From assembly GCA_019925795.1 (NCBI GenBank), contig CM034312.1, positions 24,021,914 through 24,085,913 of the forward strand: 64,000 nucleotides of DNA. The letters run 5' to 3'. The notes beneath the pieces were generated by a model. That model did not search any database. It was not told where the DNA came from and saw only the letters and a list, made by a program, of their open reading frames with translations. Below are positions 36,801 through 42,800 of the stretch, piece after piece (positions within the stretch are counted from its first letter, which is position 1; each line of letters starts with the position of its first letter). This stretch comes from Dendrobium chrysotoxum. Taxonomy: Eukaryota > Streptophyta > Magnoliopsida > Asparagales > Orchidaceae. The translations under genes were made by a program, and so were the position numbers.

Positions 36801-39800
36801 ACCAGTGGAGGGATACGAGGCGACTGATAAGGACCTGGAGGGAGTTTAAGGACTGCCTGTTGGAATATTTCCAAACCAGTACGGGAAGGGACTTCTATGA
36901 GCAGTTCTTTGCTTTGATGCAGGAGGGGACAGTGGTGGAGTACTGTAAGCAATTTGAGTACCTTGCTAGTCGACTGGATCGGCTTCCAGAGACTATACTG
37001 GAGGGAAACTTTATGAAGGGATTGAAACCAAATATCCGCGCAATAGTTAGAGTGATGATGCCTCATGACTTGGGAGAGTTTATGGAGCTAGCTTAGTTAG
37101 CGGAGGATCAGAGGCACCTGGAGAGAGGAACGGGAGGCAGCAACTCAGGAGGTTCGTGTAGGATGACTACCATCTTTTTGGCACCTAAGGAGCAAACACT
37201 GGATACTCTTAGGGAGACTTCAAAGGAGAAGACTGTAGGAGGAAGACCTGGGGACAACTTCAAGGAGCTCACAGAGATAGAATTACAGGAGAAAAGGGCG
37301 AATGGGCTTTGTTTCAGATGTGATGAGAGGTATATGCCGGGGCACAGGTGTAAGGACCGAACTCTTTAGGTTCTTACCGTTTGTGATGAAGAGGGAATAG
37401 AGGAGGGTATCGTCTTTCCACCTTGCGGACAAGGTGGGTCTTTGGGAGGGGAGTATTGTTAGACCAGTCCATTGGACTGTTCCAGCCGGTACTACGGGAC
37501 TGACTCGTGCGAAATAGGAGGAACTTCTCCGCCTCTTGTACGCACAATCCGACCGCCCAGGTCTGACAAAGCTATTTAGGAAGGTTTTTGAAGGAAGTTA
37601 AGAGGGAAATTTCAAAGTAGGGGCTGTTTAGAGATTTTCTTTTGAATTTTATGTATTAAGTAATATGTTTTGTTAGGGTTATGACATCTTGAATTTGGAT
37701 GAAATTTGAGATCTCTTAGGTTTTGGGCTCTAACGGCATCTAGAGATTTGGGATAGCCGGATCTTCCTCTCCAATTGAAGATCCACTTGTATCCTGTATT
37801 TTCTTTCATAAAACTTTCAATAAAAAAGTGTTCTTGTGTGTTTTATTCTTAGTTTTCTTATTGTAGTTTTTCCGAAATTGCTAAAATCAAATTTCAGCCA
37901 AGGCTTTTCCTAAATTTCTGCAAGCACTTCCTATCATATTATTCTTAAATAGAAATGCAGTTTCCCACCTTAATGACTTAGGTTGAACTAGCTCATCGAG
38001 TTCAATATCAAGTCATCATTTGATCCATTCCTATAAACCGAACACAGTGTCATGTGTAAGGCATGTGAAATTAAACCACTTACATTTTTATGTTAATGAT
38101 CTAATTAGTACTCATATCGGACAATCTATATCTACAATAAACATTCTGCATGATAAACAATTCCAATATAGTCATAAGTACTTAAACATGCATGGCTTGG
38201 ACTGCATAGGAAATTTGGCATACATATGATACCTCACCAAATTTAGTTCTAAGTGTGTAGGAATTCGGAGGAATGCATGGGTTGGATTATATTAAAATTT
38301 AAATTTTCGCCTGATTTGCCTCCACCCCCTCTTTAGAGACAATATGCCCCAAGTACTCCATACTAGCCTGGGCAAATCAACATTTTTTCAGATTTGCCCT
38401 CAGTTGGTGCTCCTGTAACACCTCTAGCACCCTTTTCAAATATTCCAAGTGATCCTCCTCTGTCTTGCTGTAAATCAGGATGTCGTCAAAAAACACCAAC
38501 ACAAACCGCATGAGGTGGGTCTGAAGACAAAAGGCATTACCAGGAACTCATAATGCCCTTCATGAGTTCTAAAAGTAGTCTTTGGCATATCCTCTCCCTT
38601 CATCCTGATCTGGTGGCAACCTGACTTCAGATCTATCTTGGAGAAGATAACTGCTCCACTCAACTTGTCCAGCAGGTCATCTATCTCTGGGATAGGAAAC
38701 TTATATGACACTGTTTCCTTATTCAATGCCCTATAGTCTACACAAAACCTCCAACTCCCATTCTTCTTTCTAACCAGTAATACTGGGCTGAAGAAAGGGC
38801 TAACATTGGGCCTGATAATCCATGCTTCCTTCTGAAATTGAGGATACATGTAGGGCCTGACGCTGATGGGTGACACACCTTCCTTCAATGTGATAGCATA
38901 CTCCTGCTCCATTGATGGTGGCAATCCTTGAGGTGGCTGAAAAACCTTACTGAATTGCTGAATCAATGGTTGTACTGAAAGAGGAACCTCCCCTCCCTCC
39001 TCCAGTATGATCCCCTCCAACCTATGTAGTTCCACCAGGTAACCTTCCCCCACCTCCTGTATGCTCCTCACCATTGTTTTAAGTGAGATCATGGCTTTGG
39101 AGAGTTCTGCATCTCCCTTTATCACTACTCTCTCCCCCTCCACCACCATCTCCATCTTCAATGCCCCCCAGTTGACCTTGGTGTCTCCCAAGGTCTGCAA
39201 CCATTTCATCCCCAGGATGACATCAGTGCTCCCTAGCTCCAATGGGAGAAAATCCTCTCTCACATGAACCCCCTATATAGTCAACAGTATCCCTTTACAG
39301 ATCCCCTGATCCATCTCTACCTTCCCTGTACCCATCTTGACTCCATATCATCCTGTATCCACCAATTTCACCCCCAATTGGTTCACAACATGGTTGGAGA
39401 TGAAATTATGGGTAGCCCCACTGTCAATCAACACCACCACCTCCATATCTGCTATTTCCTCTTTTACTTTCATGGTATGATTCGATGTGAATCCTACCAC
39501 TGAGCTTAGGGATACCTCCGCCACATCTAGGTGCAGCTTGTCCTCCATCTCTCCCTCTACCACTCCTTCACCTCACTCCTCAGTTTCCTCGTCATCACAG
39601 ACGATGAGAATCTGGAGAGTTCGGTCTCTACACCTATGCCTTGGAGTATACTTCTCATCACACCTGAAGCATAATTCCTTCGCCCTCTTCTCCTGCATCT
39701 CCCTCTCCGTCATTCTCTTGAAATTTCCCCCACTCCCTGCTCCTACTGGCTTTTCCTTGGTAGTCTCACGAAAACCACCTGCTGCAAGACCCTTGGGTGC

Positions 39801-42800
39801 TAGGAGAGTGGTAGTCATCCTGTAAGAGTCACCTGAACTGCTGCTCCTGGCTCCCCTCTCGAGATACCTCTGATCTTCCACCAATTGTGTCAACTCCATA
39901 TCCTCTCCCAAGTCTCGAGGCCTTATGACCCTCACAGCAGCTCTGATTTCGAATTTGAGCCCTTTTATAAAGTTTCCCTCCAACACAGTTTCTGATAGTC
40001 GCTCCACCCAGCTGGCTAAGTGCTCAAACCTCTCATGGTAGTTTGCCACTAATCCGTCTTATACTAGTGTAAAGAACTGCTCATAGAAGTCCCCTCCCTT
40101 TCCGGTTCAGAAACGTTCCAATAAGCATTCCTTGAATTCCCTCTAACTCCGTATGGGTCTTCTCTGATCCCTCCACTGATACCAGGACAATGTCTTCTCC
40201 TCCAAACATAGACTCGCTGCGGTCAATTTCTCCTCTTCCGTCAGCCCCTTGATGGCAAAATACATCTCCATCTTGTAGATCCACCCGTGTGCGTCCTCCC
40301 CTTAAAACATGGGCATCTTCAGCTTTCTCATCTTCTGATCTCCCCCGTTTTTCCCTTATTCCTCCATAATTTCCCCTTTCTCACGTGCTAGGCTCCCCCA
40401 AGTCTCCTGATCTGCCCTTCTACGCTCATTCACAAACCCCTCTTCACTTTCTCCCCTCTTTCCTTCAAAATCAGCACCCCTTCTTCCATATTCCCCTTCT
40501 TTTCTCTCCCAACCAGCACCCTTGATTCATGCCCCCTATATCCACGCCTCTCTCCATACCTTCCCCCTTTCTCCTCAATAATCTCCACATTATTTTCCGT
40601 CCTACGAAAATTAGAATTCGTAGTTCTTCCCACCGGCCCCTTTGCTTCCGATGCCACCGTTTGAATTTAATTTTCCAATAGCTTCTTCACCATCACATGA
40701 AGATCGAAAACTTTGTCTTCCACGGATGAAACCTTGTCTTCTGTGGATGAGATTCAATCTTCCACCGTTGCTTTTATTTGGCTCATCTCTTCTTTAAAGC
40801 GTTCCTCCAACGCATCCACCTTCTTGCCCGCCATCAATACTCAGATTTTTTTTTTGTAGGTTAAAAAAAAATTCTGGATATTGATCCAAAAATCAGCAAG
40901 AAACCCTTCCTATGGACAAAGAACCGCCGCTGAAATTCCAGAAAAAGAGTCCACGACGGTCCCAAAATCTGCTCTGATACCAATTTGTTAGGAAATACTT
41001 GAGAAATCCAAGTAATCCCTAACAAGAGAGATGAAAACATCAAACAAACAAGATTCAGATGAAAAATTTCAACAAAACAGCACATTTGATTGAAGGAAAT
41101 CAACTAAACGAAGAAACAAAATAAGATACAATTAATCCTCAATTCGGGAGGAGGATTTTCTCTCCCAATCCCTAGATAAATCTAGGGCCCAAGACATCAA
41201 GACAAGAACTCCTAAAACCAACCACAAAACATGCATAACCCATACCCTAAACAACTCTTACTATTTAATCCATAATTCCATAATTTCAAACTCCCAATTC
41301 AAACTTTCTCTCCCTCTCCTAGCCGCCCCCATTCCTTCCCTAATTGGCTTGCCTAGTGGGGCTCACTAGGCTTGGGCGGCAACCCCTATGCGGGCGGCTT
41401 ATGTCCGCCTCCTGTAAAATAGAACCAGCTCCCTTGGGCCGGCTGGGCCGGTTCAGAGAGAACCGGCCTAACATATGCATGGTCATCCAAAGAGCAATTT
41501 TGTTGGAATGATATCATAACATGTTTATATGAACATAACATTAATCAAGCATACACATAAATTCATTTCACCGAAAAATTCATACATGCACACAAACATT
41601 CGTCATATTTGATGCAAGTTGGGTCTAGAAAGTGTGCTCTTAGTGTCACGGTTCTCCACAAGTTGGGTCCAGAAAGTGTGCTCTTAGTGTTGTGGTTCTC
41701 CTCTCTCTTCTTAGATGTAGCCTAATTTTATAACTTTTATATTTTGAAGTTAGATCGTGTATCATCTTAAAGGCTATTTGGAATCACTTTACTTTTTTGT
41801 TTTTCATATTTTTTAATATTTTGACATAAACTAAAATAATTTTAGTATTTTAAAAATATATTATTATTTTATTAATTGAAGATCGAATAAATTGATTTAT
41901 GCAGTGGTGATGGCAATTATCCCTTAAGTAACAAGAAGTTAAACTCTTAAAGATCGAGACATCTTTTGGGATAATGGTCAGAATTTCATTAAAAAATTTC
42001 GCAGTTAAACGTGCTCATCCCGGAGAAATCCTTAGATAGGTGACCTCCTGAGAAGTTATACAAACAGGACAAAGTCGTGAGGCCCTTAGGCCAAAGTGGA
42101 CAATATCTCAATAGTTAAGACTTTGGATTGTTACAAATAGTATCAGAGCAAAACACCAGTCGGAAGATGAGAACTAAGTGTCATATAAGACAATGTGCTA
42201 TGTCATGGGAGCCACCTCTTGAACCCTGTATGGGACAAAGTGTTACGTGGCGGGAGTCACTACTTAAACTTGTAGGGGCCACCTTTAGAATCATATCTGT
42301 TTGGTTGATGATTCTGGGATAAAGATATTGATGAGGAAGTCAGTTACTTAAGTGGAGGAGATTGTGAAATCCCTTAAGTAAAAAGAAGCTAAACTCTTAA
42401 ACATCGATGCTCATTTTGGTGTAATGGTCGGAATTTAAATAAAAAACTCTGCAGTTAAGCGTGCTCATCCCAGAAAAATTCTGGGATGGGTGATCTTCTG
42501 AGAAGTTACACCAACATGACAAAATCGTGAGGCCCTTAGGTCAAAGTAGATAATATCTCGATAGTTAATAGTTTGGATTGTTACAGCAATTATCGGCGGG
42601 GCAATAGCTTTCAAAATGATGACAGTGGTGGTGGTGGCAGCTGGCCCGCGGTGATAGTTGTTTTTAAAAACACTCAAGACTTTAATGTGTCCTGATTTAT
42701 TTTTAACAAAATGAAAGTAGTTAAAAATATATATATATATAATAAGCAAACAAGTTTTTAACAAGTACTGCTTATTAAATGCCTGCCTTCTGAAAACACA

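Larger units (their letters stand above)
33903..37936 (+). mobile_element. Tandem LTR-gag-LTR-gag-LTR element (gag-only, TR-GAG-like)
   Basis: Three related LTRs (33903-34357, 35926-36394, 37457-37936) separate two interiors that hold only gag. Both interiors begin with an initiator-Met primer site (GTATCAGAGCA) and end with a purine tract (TTTGGGAGGRGAG). The outer flanks are TATTT (33898-33902) and TATTA (37937-37941), four of five matching. That suggests one insertion site for the whole tandem array. No protease, RT or integrase is present in either unit. Confidence 0.85.
38308..41473 (-). mobile_element. Minus-strand Ty3/gypsy element with gag-protease-RT, 3' half missing
   Basis: On the minus strand the order is LTR (41473-40986), primer site (TTGGTATCAGAGC at about 40985-40973), gag from ATG at 40834, protease, and RT ending at about 38308. 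RNase H, integrase and the 3' LTR are missing. Its gag start, LTR termini (TGTTAG to CTAACA) and LTR stem-loop are related to those of the gag-only tandem element and the deleted element at 24467. It is therefore a candidate relative of the autonomous parent. Confidence 0.88.
41918..42585 (+). mobile_element. Cassandra-like TRIM with 5S rRNA-derived LTRs
   Basis: Direct repeats at 41918-42135 and 42363-42585 end GGATTGTTACA, and the right one starts TGTGAAATCCC. Flanks are GCAAT on both sides (41913-41917 and 42586-42590). The primer site TAGTATCAGAGC is at 42138-42149 and a purine tract GTGGAGGAGAT lies just before 42363. The interior is about 227 bp with no protein. Each LTR carries a 5S rRNA-like promoter block, the defining mark of Cassandra elements. 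Confidence 0.9.

Noticed and set aside
38272..41482. ATGCATGG at both sides of the minus-strand gypsy element as a target duplication
   Set aside because: The left copy lies about 28 bp away from the broken end of pol and the 3' LTR is missing, so it cannot be a true duplication pair. Coincidence is likely.
41996..42510. Genuine 5S rRNA genes
   Set aside because: Only the promoter-bearing part of 5S is similar, it occurs in both LTRs of a short element, and the flanks are not 5S spacer. It is Cassandra.
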